Origin: Verrucomicrobiota bacterium
GTDB lineage: Bacteria; Verrucomicrobiota; Verrucomicrobiia; Verrucomicrobiales; DEV007
Assembly: GCA_024277195.1 (NCBI GenBank)
Contig: JAJRVS010000230.1
Span: 1 to 45,656, forward strand
Length of the DNA stretch: 45,656 nucleotides
Direction of reading: 5' to 3'
Positions within the stretch are counted from its first letter, which is position 1. Each line of letters opens with the position of its first letter. Positions 9,151 to 16,941 of this stretch are shown here, piece after piece. The translations under genes were made by a program, and so were the position numbers. The notes beneath the pieces were generated by a model that saw only the letters and a list, made by a program, of their open reading frames with translations, was not told the DNA's origin and ran no database searches.

Positions 9151-9403
9151 AGTAGGTTACTTTGCACGGTTCAAATTGACGAAGCAAACAGAAATCTGTA
9201 GTGATGGGGAAGAATATAGTGCAGCCTGATGTATGTAGAAAAGGAACTGCAGGGATTTTCTAGGCGAGATCGTTCATTCAGATTGTCGACAGAAGCTGTG
9301 TCGGATCGTTCCGAGTGGGACAGCTGTCTGCTTGAGCACGGTGCGGATCTATATTTGCAAACATCGCTTGAGACAATAAGCTTGAGGTCAAAACTCCCCG
9401 CAA

Positions 9404-11392
9404 ATGCAAAAAATCATACAAATCCTGATACTGGTTACTTTTTTTGTCTCGACTAGCTACGCCGAAACGATGCGTGAGTTGCCCATATCGGCGATCGGAT
9501 TCATTGGACCCGGTGCTAAAATGGATCCTCCGGAATCAGCCGTGGCCAGTGCTAGTGCAATGGGCAGCAAGGCGTCGATAGCATTTCCCGTTTCGAATCG
9601 CAGTCTGGTGATTGACTTGGGTGAAGAGCGCTTGGTTCATCAAGTGAATTTGTATGATGACCGGCGCGATAACTCTGGCACTTCGCCGTTGATCTCAAAA
9701 TACGGATTGGAATTATACACCAGTCACGATGGCCAGCATTTTGTTCGTTATGAACAGCCGTTTGAAATCACAATCGAAGCGGGTCGTCAGCCAGGAGTTT
9801 TTGAAGAAGTGCGTATTGGAGGCTTGGCGATTATGGCTCGATACATCAAATTACATGCCGAGTTACCATCCAAGGCTTATGATTTTTGCAACAATAATCT
9901 GCAGCAAATGGCTCGTGTTTATCAAGACCCGGGACTAGCAGCTACCTTGGTTGAATTGCAGGTGGATCGTTATGTTGAGGATCGCGCAGCCTTTTCTGCC
10001 CGTATTGAAATGCCGGGTGAGGATGGAAGTGCGCTTTGGTTGGAGGTTTTGGACTCAAGTGGAAAAAAACTTGCCCGATTTGCTGTTCCTAAAGATGGAG
10101 CAGTGCGTGATCAATTCGATGTGAGCGCGTTGAAAGTCGGGCCACAAGTTCTTCAATGGGTTTTACAATCAGAGAAATGGGGGGTGCTGGCGCGGAAATC
10201 GCGCAAAATTTTTAAAGTAAATAAAATCCAAACGAATCCCAAGTTAAGGGTTGAGGCCAAAGCGGGGCAGGTGGTGATGCTTGATCAATTTGAGGGGACG
10301 TGGGGGGAGGCCGATTTTGTTTCCGGTCAGGGGGGAATTCGGAAGATCCGGCAGGGGGACGCGGGGGATGAACCTTTGCAAGTGACGCTGCCGGTCAAGG
10401 GCTGGTATGCGGTGAGCATTGGACTGATTGATGAGAGTCAGGCTGAGGTGCAACTTGGCAGCGACGCGGCAAAAAAGGTGAAACTGCAAGTGTGGAGGCA
10501 GTATGACAAGGCGCTTGGCTTGGGGGAGGCTTTGGTAGGGGTTGCAAATTTGAACTCGAATAAGCTCACCATTCGACCTATAGGTAAAGCCGGTTGCCAG
10601 ATCGCTTTTGTGCGTTTGCTGGCTCTTTCCCCGCAACAGATCCAGTTGACCAAAGCTGCCAGAGTGCCGAATCAGACCGGGCGGGTGACGATCAATAATG
10701 ATGGATTCAGCATGTTTTATTCTGGAACAAATTCTAAAGAGCAGTTGTTTAAAATGGTGGATAAATACCGCGGTAAGCGGCTTTATTCTTATGATTACTG
10801 TCTCGGTAGTGATGCGACCTGCACTTACGATACCAAGGTGGGCACGGTTTTTGGTAGCCATGTGGAGAAGTTCTGGCGTCAGGGAGATCGCCGGGCTTAC
10901 GAAGGGATAAAAAAGCTGATTGCTGAAGGCAATGACCCGTTGCGAGTGGTGATCGACCGGTGCCGCAGCATTGGGCAACCCGTGCATGTGTCTTTTCGCA
11001 TGAACGCCAATTACGCTCCGCCTAATGCAAAGACGATGAATGGTCGACAGTACTGGGATAACTACGATTGCCGCATTGTGAACAGTAATAAAAAATACAG
11101 TTATCGTCTCAGTTATGCTTACCCGCAGGTTCGTGAATACCGGCTTGCGGTGATCAAGGAAGGACTGACCTATGGGCCGGATGGTTTGAATTTGGATTTC
11201 CTTCGTCACCCTCCTTTTGTGGGTTTTGATCAGCCGCTGGTTGATGCCTTTAAAGAAAAGTATGGCTTGGATGCTTTTAAAAATCCCAATGACCCACGTT
11301 GGTTGGCGATGCAGGTAGAGGTGATGACGGGGTTTGTGAGTTCGGTTCGACAGGTTTTGGATGAGGAATCCAAGCGGCAGGGACGCAAATGA
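9404..11392 (+). CDS. Exported GHL10-like glycosidase, N-terminal part of a split gene
   Basis: A 662-residue frame with a signal peptide (MQKIIQILILVTFFVSTSYA-E). Residues about 35-150 look like a discoidin/F5-8C-type sugar-binding module (LVIDLGEERLVHQVNLYDDR, ARYIKLHAEL). A beta-rich middle section follows, then from about 430 a TIM-barrel like the GHL10/DUF187 glycosyl hydrolases: GFSMFYSG, QPVHVSFRMNANY and YGPDGLNLDFLRHPPF, where the aspartate-containing strand end is a likely active-site position. The frame stops at GRK, in mid-barrel. The next frame starts in an ATGA overlap and continues the barrel, so this is either one protein split by a frameshift, a -1 translational frameshift, or two coupled subunits. 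It would act on polysaccharide outside the cytoplasm. Confidence 0.72.
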   Translation: MQKIIQILILVTFFVSTSYAETMRELPISAIGFIGPGAKMDPPESAVASASAMGSKASIAFPVSNRSLVIDLGEERLVHQVNLYDDRRDNSGTSPLISKYGLELYTSHDGQHFVRYEQPFEITIEAGRQPGVFEEVRIGGLAIMARYIKLHAELPSKAYDFCNNNLQQMARVYQDPGLAATLVELQVDRYVEDRAAFSARIEMPGEDGSALWLEVLDSSGKKLARFAVPKDGAVRDQFDVSALKVGPQVLQWVLQSEKWGVLARKSRKIFKVNKIQTNPKLRVEAKAGQVVMLDQFEGTWGEADFVSGQGGIRKIRQGDAGDEPLQVTLPVKGWYAVSIGLIDESQAEVQLGSDAAKKVKLQVWRQYDKALGLGEALVGVANLNSNKLTIRPIGKAGCQIAFVRLLALSPQQIQLTKAARVPNQTGRVTINNDGFSMFYSGTNSKEQLFKMVDKYRGKRLYSYDYCLGSDATCTYDTKVGTVFGSHVEKFWRQGDRRAYEGIKKLIAEGNDPLRVVIDRCRSIGQPVHVSFRMNANYAPPNAKTMNGRQYWDNYDCRIVNSNKKYSYRLSYAYPQVREYRLAVIKEGLTYGPDGLNLDFLRHPPFVGFDQPLVDAFKEKYGLDAFKNPNDPRWLAMQVEVMTGFVSSVRQVLDEESKRQGRK

Positions 11393-11841
11393 CTTTAACG
11401 GTGGCTTTTGATTACAGCGGGTATCAAGGGCAAGCTCTGGATGTGCAAGGTTGGGTTAAAGAGGGACTGGTGGACCAGATCATTCCCGGGGTTCATGGAT
11501 ATGGGGGCAGTCGCTTTTCGGTGACCAAGTTTGCCCAAATGGTGAAGGGCACGGATTGCCAGCTTTTTGTCCGCTTGGAGCACACCATAAAAGGGCATGA
11601 CCCCACTCCGGAATCCGAACGTGGAGAGGAGAAAATCCACCGCGAGCATGTGACCTTGAACTCCTATCGTCGCCGGGTGTTGGAGTTGTATGGTGAAGGT
11701 GCCGAGGGGATCTATCTTTTTAATAACTCGGGCTTGGGATTTATCGATGTGCTGAGTGATAAAAACGGCTTACGCTTATGGGATGAGTTTGAGCAACCTT
11801 TGGTGAGTTGGTTTGAATCGGGTAAGGTGTCGGGGGAGTAG
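11389..11841 (+). CDS. GHL10-like glycosidase, C-terminal part of a split gene
   Basis: A 150-residue frame that begins MTLTVAFDYS and continues the TIM-barrel of the preceding gene: WVKEGLVDQIIPGVHGYGG corresponds to the W-lys-glu-G-h-h-D-x-I-x-P segment near the last strands of GHL10/DUF187 enzymes, CQLFVRLEH to the next strand, and GAEGIYLFNNSGLG to strand 8. It has no signal peptide of its own, so alone it could not be exported. The ATG overlaps the upstream stop (ATGA). Adding one A to the AAA at 11387-11389, or a -1 slip there, would join the two frames as GRK-MTLTV. A cytoplasmic independent protein seems unlikely. Confidence 0.65.
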   Translation: MTLTVAFDYSGYQGQALDVQGWVKEGLVDQIIPGVHGYGGSRFSVTKFAQMVKGTDCQLFVRLEHTIKGHDPTPESERGEEKIHREHVTLNSYRRRVLELYGEGAEGIYLFNNSGLGFIDVLSDKNGLRLWDEFEQPLVSWFESGKVSGE

Positions 11842-11866
11842 TTCAAAGGGGTGGGGCGCTGATGAC

Positions 11867-12640
11867 TCACTGCTCGACTTGTTTGAGCTCCTGACTGCGG
11901 TCTTTGGAGAGGTCGAGTTGATGGAAGTCACTTTGACCTTCTGGTAACAAGAGATTCAAGCGGTTGCATACGTCCACTTGCGTTGTGCCGCTGATCAATT
12001 CAAAACCTAGGATGTGGCCGCCGCTTTTTTTGTCATCACTGATGAAATGCAGGTGATAACCCGGCACCCCGATGCCTTTGACAAAAGGCGGACTACGAAA
12101 ACCGACAATGGTTCCTGAAACGTTGCGCAGGTGAAATTCAGGTTGATGGGAAGCCACTTTGGCCAACAGGGGGTAGGGTTTTTTTTGAGCAGGCACCGAG
12201 CGGGTATGTATGGTTCGGAACGTGCCTTGTATTTTGATCGCGACGAAGGCGTTTTTGTCGCTGACCTTCTGGTCGAGGAAGTTTCTGATTGCATCCATGT
12301 TGCTGTCAGAAGGCAAGGTGAAAGTGCTTTGTGGAGAAAAGCGACAGACCGCAGCGAAGGGGGTGGTGAGGTCGAGTGAGGGGCGATATACTTTGCCATC
12401 CGATTTGATCTGGTAAATGATCCCGTCTAAAACCAGCATTTCACCATCGAGGTGGTCAAAGGTACCGAGTCCAAAATTGCCCTTTTCTAACAGCTTGCGG
12501 CAAGTCAGGGTGCCATCGTAAGAGCCGGCCAGCAGGGCGTCGATGGTTGAGTGTTGGGTCACTTGGTGTTTCGGCTGAAAGCTCGAGCAAGATAAAGTGG
12601 TGCAGAGGCATAGCAGCAGAGTGAAGCGGAGTGGATTCAT
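11867..12640 (-). CDS. budA: Alpha-acetolactate decarboxylase, predicted lipoprotein
   Basis: A 257-residue protein of the acetolactate decarboxylase family, which converts acetolactate to acetoin. The zinc ligands are all visible: His196, His198 and His209 in GYHLHFISDDKKSGGHIL. Glu67 in GTFDHLDGEMLVLDG and Arg142 in GTFRTIHTR fit conserved active-site positions. Unusually, the N-terminus is a lipoprotein signal (MNPLRFTLLLCLCTTLSC, Cys18), placing the enzyme outside the cytoplasm. Secreted forms are known in some bacteria, so this is not unprecedented, but no acetolactate synthase or acetoin gene is nearby. It converges with the split glycosidase gene (25 bases between stops), and the 324 bases upstream separate it from the HTH-receiver gene. 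Confidence 0.88.
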   Translation of the reverse strand: MNPLRFTLLLCLCTTLSCSSFQPKHQVTQHSTIDALLAGSYDGTLTCRKLLEKGNFGLGTFDHLDGEMLVLDGIIYQIKSDGKVYRPSLDLTTPFAAVCRFSPQSTFTLPSDSNMDAIRNFLDQKVSDKNAFVAIKIQGTFRTIHTRSVPAQKKPYPLLAKVASHQPEFHLRNVSGTIVGFRSPPFVKGIGVPGYHLHFISDDKKSGGHILGFELISGTTQVDVCNRLNLLLPEGQSDFHQLDLSKDRSQELKQVEQ

Positions 12641-12964
12641 GGTGAATTAATCAATAATGGGATCAGCTCGAAGATCAAGCTTTCGCACACGTCTAAACTT
12701 CACAATTTATTGCAATTATGAGAATTACTTCTCAAAACTAATAAGATTATGGAAATTTTGCTTGTCAGTGAATGTCATATAGTTTGTATTGGTTCAAGCA
12801 AGCCTTGTAAGTGCATTAATTATGGCATTTATACTGGTGGAAATGATTTGTCTGTAGAAACTGGAGAGTTTTATACGGGTCGTGGAGGGAGATCTTCTGG
12901 GCTTGGGGCAGGGCATTTTTTCTAGTTTAAGGTATTTGCGGGAAACACAAACCAATACAAAAAC
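12641..12964. other. 324-base intergenic region with a possible promoter
   Basis: This A+T-rich stretch separates two divergent genes. On the plus strand, TTGTCT (12848-12853) and TTATAC (12871-12876) are spaced by 17 bases and could be a sigma-70-type promoter for the HTH-receiver gene, leaving a leader of roughly 80 bases. No Shine-Dalgarno sequence precedes that gene's ATG (CAAACCAATACAAAAACATG). No open frame of interest, hairpin or repeat was found in the remainder. Confidence 0.3.
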
Positions 12965-13519
12965 ATGTCAGAAGAAGAATTGCCGGAATTGATGACGGTC
13001 AAGGAAACCTCCAAATATTTGCGCATCCCGTTGCCAACGGTGTATTATCTGGTGCAGCGCGGGCAATTGCCTGCGATTCAGATTGGCGGGCGCTGGAGGA
13101 TCAAACGCAGCTTGTTGGATAAGGATGTTTTGAAAAACGACGAAGGTGGTCAACCTACGGTTTTAGTGGTGGATGATGACCCGGCTTTGCAGACGCTTTT
13201 TAAGCAGTTCCTCAAAAAAGCTGGATTTGGAAGGATCGTAGTGGGTACCGGCATGGAAGCTCTTTCTTATGCCAAAAAACAGAAGTTTGATCTGGTCTTT
13301 CTCGACTTGAAGTTGCCGGATATTCCTGGAGATGAATTGTATGTGAAGCTCAAGGAGGTGGATGCGGATTTGCCGATTGTTATCATCACGGGTTATCCCG
13401 ATAGCGAGATTTTGACTCGAATCCTGGCCAATGGGCCGGTGACAGTGATTCAAAAACCGATTGAGTTTGATCAGCTGAACCAAACGGTGAAGATTCTGGG
13501 GCATAGGGGAGCGGAGTAG
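12965..13519 (+). CDS. Response-regulator-like protein with N-terminal excisionase-type HTH
   Basis: A 184-residue two-domain protein. Residues about 8-55 are an excisionase/MerR-type winged helix (LMTVKETSKYLRIPLPTVYY, then GGRWRIKRSLLD) that should bind DNA. Residues about 63-178 are a complete receiver domain: acidic pocket Asp70-72 (VVDDD), phospho-acceptor Asp114 (VFLDLKLPD), Thr142 and Lys164 (QKP). The order is the reverse of classic response regulators, where the receiver comes first. There is no histidine kinase in the window, so the partner and targets are unknown. The gene stands alone, followed by a hairpin array. Regulation of nearby genes, including the decarboxylase, is possible but not shown. 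Confidence 0.85.
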   Translation: MSEEELPELMTVKETSKYLRIPLPTVYYLVQRGQLPAIQIGGRWRIKRSLLDKDVLKNDEGGQPTVLVVDDDPALQTLFKQFLKKAGFGRIVVGTGMEALSYAKKQKFDLVFLDLKLPDIPGDELYVKLKEVDADLPIVIITGYPDSEILTRILANGPVTVIQKPIEFDQLNQTVKILGHRGAE

Positions 13520-13551
13520 CCGGGGCGTTGGGGTAGGCGTAGAGCCTCGGA

Positions 13552-13642
13552 GCATAGGGCCGCCCCGATTGGGGCTGGTTTTTTGTTTTCATATGTTCCC
13601 AGGATTTCATCCTGGGCTGACATAGGGATGCCCCGTTGGGGC
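13552..13642. repeat. Three-hairpin array
   Basis: Just after the HTH-receiver gene come three compact hairpins: GCCCC-GATT-GGGGC (13562-13575), CCCAGGAT-TTC-ATCCTGGG (13598-13616) and GCCCC-GTT-GGGGC (13630-13642). The word CATAGGG precedes the first and third, and a related GCATAGGGG occurs at 13501. No T-run follows, so these are not simple terminators. The layout resembles the six-hairpin element but the sequences differ; I treat it as a second repeat family. Confidence 0.6.
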
Positions 13643-13677
13643 TTCTGGGAGGGGAAGAGTAAGGATGTGGGAGTTTT

Positions 13678-14055
13678 TTATTGGGAGGTGCGCGCTAATC
13701 CCTCTCGGTAGCTCCTCAAAATTTTGGCGAAATAATGGCCAACGATATAGGAGTTGATAGCTTGGATTGAAAAAAATCCCAAGCAGCGAAGAAGCGATTC
13801 AGGGGGGTAAAACAATATGGATAAATATCCTAATGGGAAATTGATTGCCCATAGAAAAATTGATTCGATGGTTTGGCCAAGTGATACGGGAACAATGCAG
13901 GAGGAGGGTTCATAAGGGGCTTCAAAACTTTGCAGAATAGTGAGCAGTCTATGAAAAATGTAAGCATTAATAATAAAGAAATGAATCAATGCAAGCTGCC
14001 CGCCAAGTGAAATTCGAGCAGGGTTGATGGTGTTGATAAAATGGGGGCGTAGCAT
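13678..14055 (-). CDS. Small multi-pass membrane protein, unknown
   Basis: A 125-residue frame rich in hydrophobic residues with about three to four membrane segments (LALIHFFIINAYIF, TIESIFLWAINFPLGYLSILF, CLGFFSIQAINSYIVGHYF) and a basic C-terminus (LRSYREGLARTSQ). I recognise no family. Codon use and the lack of any competing frame make it plausible as a gene, and its C-terminal end approaches the hairpin array. It is transcribed in the same direction as the dhaK operon but lies beyond that operon's terminator, so it needs its own promoter in the short gap at 14056-14118. Confidence 0.5.
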   Translation of the reverse strand: MLRPHFINTINPARISLGGQLALIHFFIINAYIFHRLLTILQSFEAPYEPSSCIVPVSLGQTIESIFLWAINFPLGYLSILFYPPESLLRCLGFFSIQAINSYIVGHYFAKILRSYREGLARTSQ

Positions 14056-14118
14056 TCGAAAAGGTTATTACTTGACTGAAATTTTATCAAAGTTGCTTGA
14101 AGGCAGCAAGTTCAATAA

Positions 14119-14153
14119 AAAAGCCACTCTCTTGCGAGAGTGGCTTTTTGTTT
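14119..14153 (-). terminator. Rho-independent terminator of the dhaK operon
   Basis: A near-perfect stem AAAGCCACTCTC / GAGAGTGGCTTT with a four-base-or-smaller loop, flanked by T-runs on both strands (TTTTTTATTG on the minus strand, TTTTTGTTT on the plus strand). It lies 14 bases after the stop codon of the isomerase gene. It should stop transcription of the four-gene operon and could also act in the opposite direction. Confidence 0.9.
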
Positions 14154-14166
14154 GAATGGTTTTGGA

Positions 14167-15192
14167 TCAATCCCAGCCGTGGGCGTCGCGCACTTTGATC
14201 ATGGCGGCTAGAATCGTGTTCCAGGTTTCTTGCTCTTCCAGAGTTGCGTTGGGGAACATGCAGCCATCCCAGCAGATGTGCTTGATGCCGCGATTTGCAG
14301 CATCTTTGAGCCAGTAACCTGCGGCTTTGGTGATGTCCAGGCGCCCATTGGGGTCGTCGGCTTGGCAGTGACGTCCCGTTTTGTCATGTGATCCGCTGCC
14401 GTGCACCGAGCCGTCGTTCTGGGCGACGTGAAAGTCGATAGTCCAGGGGCGTAGGGCGTCGGTCATGGTGGTGTAAGCGGTGTGGAATTCTTCATCGCTG
14501 TAGCCTTCCTGTAGCAAAGCATCCTCGGGCGCGTTGTAACCGAGCAGGTAGAGGTAGCTGTGAGCCATGTCGGCCTGAAAACCGACAGTCTCTGGTAGAC
14601 CTACTTCTTCAAGCAGATTGACCATGTTTTTCCATGAGTGCATGCCGGCCCAGCAAATTTCGCCTTCGGCGGCGAGGCGTTCGCCGTGATCGGCGGCGAC
14701 TTTAGCTGCTTCGCGGAAAGTTTGGGCGATCAGCTTGGTATTGGCTTCGGGGTCTTTGCCCCAATTCTCCGGGCTGTCGGCGGAGTCAATGCGGATCACT
14801 CCGTATTGACGCACTCCGTGTTCGTTGAGAATCTTGCCAATGCGGCAAGCTTTTTCAACAGCAAGAACAAATTTCTTGCGAGCTTCCTCGTCCCCCATGG
14901 CAGAGTCACCTACGGTACCTGGCCAAATTGGAGCTACCAGTGAGCCCACCGCTAGTCCGTGACCGGCGATTTTGTCTGCCATCGCTTTCAAGTCATCCTC
15001 GCTCGCGTCCGGATCGGTGTGCGGGTGGAACAGGAACAAATCAACGCCGTCGTATTTTTGTCCATCGACTTCGGCATTGGCGGTCAGTTCGAGCATGCGG
15101 TCGAGACTGATCGGTGGTTCGGCGCCTTCTTCGTCGCCGCCTTTGCCGACGAGGCCGGGCCACATCGCGTTATGGAGTTTGGGTGAGTTCAT
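14167..15192 (-). CDS. Sugar phosphate isomerase/epimerase-type TIM-barrel protein
   Basis: A 341-residue protein of the xylose-isomerase-like TIM-barrel (AP endonuclease family 2) superfamily. Supporting segments are [12 protein letters not shown] (about 48-59), [25 protein letters not shown] (about 168-193; a Glu metal ligand and the usual helix), [14 protein letters not shown] (about 199-212; Asp and His ligands) and [24 protein letters not shown] (about 253-276; His ligand). These spread acidic and histidine residues fit a divalent-metal site. Family members isomerise, epimerise or decarboxylate sugars; the reaction here is unknown. It is the last gene of the operon, 27 bases after the aldolase gene, and should act on its substrate or product. 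Confidence 0.82.
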   Translation of the reverse strand: MNSPKLHNAMWPGLVGKGGDEEGAEPPISLDRMLELTANAEVDGQKYDGVDLFLFHPHTDPDASEDDLKAMADKIAGHGLAVGSLVAPIWPGTVGDSAMGDEEARKKFVLAVEKACRIGKILNEHGVRQYGVIRIDSADSPENWGKDPEANTKLIAQTFREAAKVAADHGERLAAEGEICWAGMHSWKNMVNLLEEVGLPETVGFQADMAHSYLYLLGYNAPEDALLQEGYSDEEFHTAYTTMTDALRPWTIDFHVAQNDGSVHGSGSHDKTGRHCQADDPNGRLDITKAAGYWLKDAANRGIKHICWDGCMFPNATLEEQETWNTILAAMIKVRDAHGWD

Positions 15193-15219
15193 TCTTTTTA
15201 GGAGGTAGAATTTAGAATA

Positions 15220-16176
15220 TTACGCTTCGTTTTTGAGGTCGTTATACATTTGGAAGGCTTCGGCGGGTTTGAGGCCTTCGTGAACCACGCCGCGAACGGC
15301 TTTCATCATTGGTACGGGTGCATCGGCTTGGAAGATGTTGCGTCCCATGTCCACTCCGCTGGCTCCTTGTTCGCAGGCATCGTAGGCCATTTGCAAAGCG
15401 TCGAGCTCAGGGCGTTTTTTGCCACCGGCGATAACGATCGGAACCGGACAACAAGAGGTGACGGTTTCGAATTCTTCGTCGGTGTGGTAACATTTGACGA
15501 TGTGGCAGCCGAGTTCCGCCATGATGCGGGTCGCCATGCGGAAGTATTTCGGAGTGCGAGCCATGGAGCGTCCTACAGCGGTCACGCCCATGACGGCGAT
15601 GCCATAACGCGCAGCGGCGTCGATGGTTTTGGTCAGGTTCTGCAAAGAGCGGCGCTCATGGTGACTGCCGATGAAAACCTGCACGGCCAATACCGAGGCG
15701 TTGAGGCGGATCGCTTCTTCGATGTCCACGGCGGTGTCTTCGTAAGAAAGAGGTTCGTAGCCAGGGCGGCCGAGTTTGAGCGGTTTGCCGTCGAGTTCGC
15801 CTTCCCATTCGTCCATTGGGCTGATCATCGAGGTGCCACCGGAAGATCGCAATGCGATCGCTTTCTGGGTGCTGGCCGGGATGATGCTGCGTTGGATGCC
15901 GCGAGTCAGCATCAGGCAGTCACAATGAGGTTCGAGAGGCAGGATGGTCTGATCGACGCGTTCCAGCCCGGTGGTGGGTCCCATGAAATATCCATGGTCA
16001 AAAGCCAGCATGATGGTGCGTCCGGTTTTTGGATTGAAAACTTTGGACAGGCGGTTTTTCAGTCCCCAGTCGTATTGGTGAGAACCTTTGAGGAAAAAAC
16101 CAGGAGTTTCCTGGGGAGTGCTTGCGAAGTATTCCTTGTCCTGTTTGTCTGCGGTGGATGTGTCTAGATCGGCCAT
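15220..16176 (-). CDS. LsrF-like class I aldolase/thiolase
   Basis: A 318-residue DhnA-type class I aldolase closest by eye to LsrF, which in enterobacteria transfers an acetyl group from the phosphorylated, isomerised AI-2 signal to CoA. Matching blocks are DWGLKNRLSKVFNPKTGRT (36-54), MLAFDHGYFMGPTTGLERVD (56-75), TRGIQRSIIP (91-100), AVQVFIGSHHERRSLQN (164-180), IVIAGGKKRPE and GASGVDMGRNIFQ. The Schiff-base lysine should be Lys228 in HIVKCYHTDEEF. An insertion of about 20 residues (near 120-140, DEWEGELDGKPLKLGRPGY) is not in LsrF as I know it. The other lsr genes are absent and the partners here are dhaK and dhaL, so an AI-2 role is uncertain; a ketose phosphate is an alternative. Confidence 0.85.
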   Translation of the reverse strand: MADLDTSTADKQDKEYFASTPQETPGFFLKGSHQYDWGLKNRLSKVFNPKTGRTIMLAFDHGYFMGPTTGLERVDQTILPLEPHCDCLMLTRGIQRSIIPASTQKAIALRSSGGTSMISPMDEWEGELDGKPLKLGRPGYEPLSYEDTAVDIEEAIRLNASVLAVQVFIGSHHERRSLQNLTKTIDAAARYGIAVMGVTAVGRSMARTPKYFRMATRIMAELGCHIVKCYHTDEEFETVTSCCPVPIVIAGGKKRPELDALQMAYDACEQGASGVDMGRNIFQADAPVPMMKAVRGVVHEGLKPAEAFQMYNDLKNEA

Positions 16177-16224
16177 AATATTATTTTAGTTAAAGTGTGT
16201 TAATTGAGTGTAATTGTTTAAAAA

Positions 16225-16860
16225 TCAGTTGTTTATGAAATTCTTCATGGTGTTCAAAATGATTGCGATGGAAACCGCGCCGGCATCGGGGTGGCCGATG
16301 GATTTTTCACCGAGTGTTTTAGCTCGCCCCATGGTGGCGATCATAGCTTTGGAAGCATCGCGTCCCGCTTCGCCGGCAGCGGCTACGGCGGTGATGGCTT
16401 CATTCAGCGGTTGATCGGCAGCTTCCTGGGCGGCGGTGGCCGCTGGATCAAGCGCGTCGATCATGGTTTTGTCGCCGGGTTTGGCTCCGCCACGATCCAT
16501 TACGCTTTGAGTTCCGGACGTAATAAGTTCTGCAAGATCTTTAGCTGTAAGGGATTCGCTGTCCTTGATACTTTTTCCGCCAGCGCGAAAGAGTGTTCCG
16601 AAAACCGCACCAGAAGCACCTCCCATGGAGCTCATCATCGCCATGCCGACGTCCATGAAAACTTTGCCAACGGAAGTGTATTCGCTGGCTCCCAGCTTTT
16701 CCTTGATCGCGTTCATGCCGCGTTCCATGCCGACTCCGTGATCGCCGTCACCGAGCGCCCGATCGGCATCGGTGAGAATGGGTTCAGCTTCGATAATGGC
16801 ATCGGCCACCTGAAGCATCATGTTTTTGGTTTCTGTAGGAGTGAGTTGTGTTTTTGGCAT
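16225..16860 (-). CDS. dhaL: Dihydroxyacetone kinase subunit DhaL-like
   Basis: A 211-residue DhaL, the nucleotide-binding subunit of dihydroxyacetone kinases. LGDGDHGVGMERGM (about 36-49) holds the Asp-x-Asp-x-x-His magnesium site, MSSMGGASGAVFGTLF (about 76-91) the phosphate-binding loop, and GDKTMIDALDPA (about 128-139) the conserved DALDPA-type segment. In PTS-type kinases it carries ADP and needs DhaM; in ATP-type kinases the same domain uses ATP directly. No dhaM lies in the window. It is 81 bases after dhaK and 48 before the aldolase gene; the first gap contains copy 2 of the 36-base repeat. Confidence 0.9.
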   Translation of the reverse strand: MPKTQLTPTETKNMMLQVADAIIEAEPILTDADRALGDGDHGVGMERGMNAIKEKLGASEYTSVGKVFMDVGMAMMSSMGGASGAVFGTLFRAGGKSIKDSESLTAKDLAELITSGTQSVMDRGGAKPGDKTMIDALDPAATAAQEAADQPLNEAITAVAAAGEAGRDASKAMIATMGRAKTLGEKSIGHPDAGAVSIAIILNTMKNFINN

Positions 16861-16888
16861 GTTAGTAAAATGAGGAATTAGGAAATTG

Positions 16889-16924
16889 GAACCACGAATG
16901 GACAGGCATGAACACTAATAAGAG
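16889..16924 (+). repeat. 36-base intergenic repeat, copy 2
   Basis: This segment, beginning GAACCACGAATGGACAGGCA and ending ACACTAATAAGAG, matches the copy at 6120-6155 in 29 of 36 bases. It occupies the gap between dhaK and dhaL. The internal repeat of the type CGAATGGACA suggests degenerate tandem units. Function unknown; it does not form a stable hairpin by eye. Confidence 0.45.
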
Positions 16925-16941
16925 TTTTTATGGGTGAGGAA

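Noticed and set aside
9229-9456. Small plus-strand frame before the split glycosidase
   Set aside because: No ribosome-binding site or similarity; it overlaps the signal peptide of the real gene in another frame.
15250-16167. Long plus-strand frame opposite the LsrF-like gene
   Set aside because: Antisense shadow of a strongly conserved enzyme; its composition is that expected from the opposite strand.
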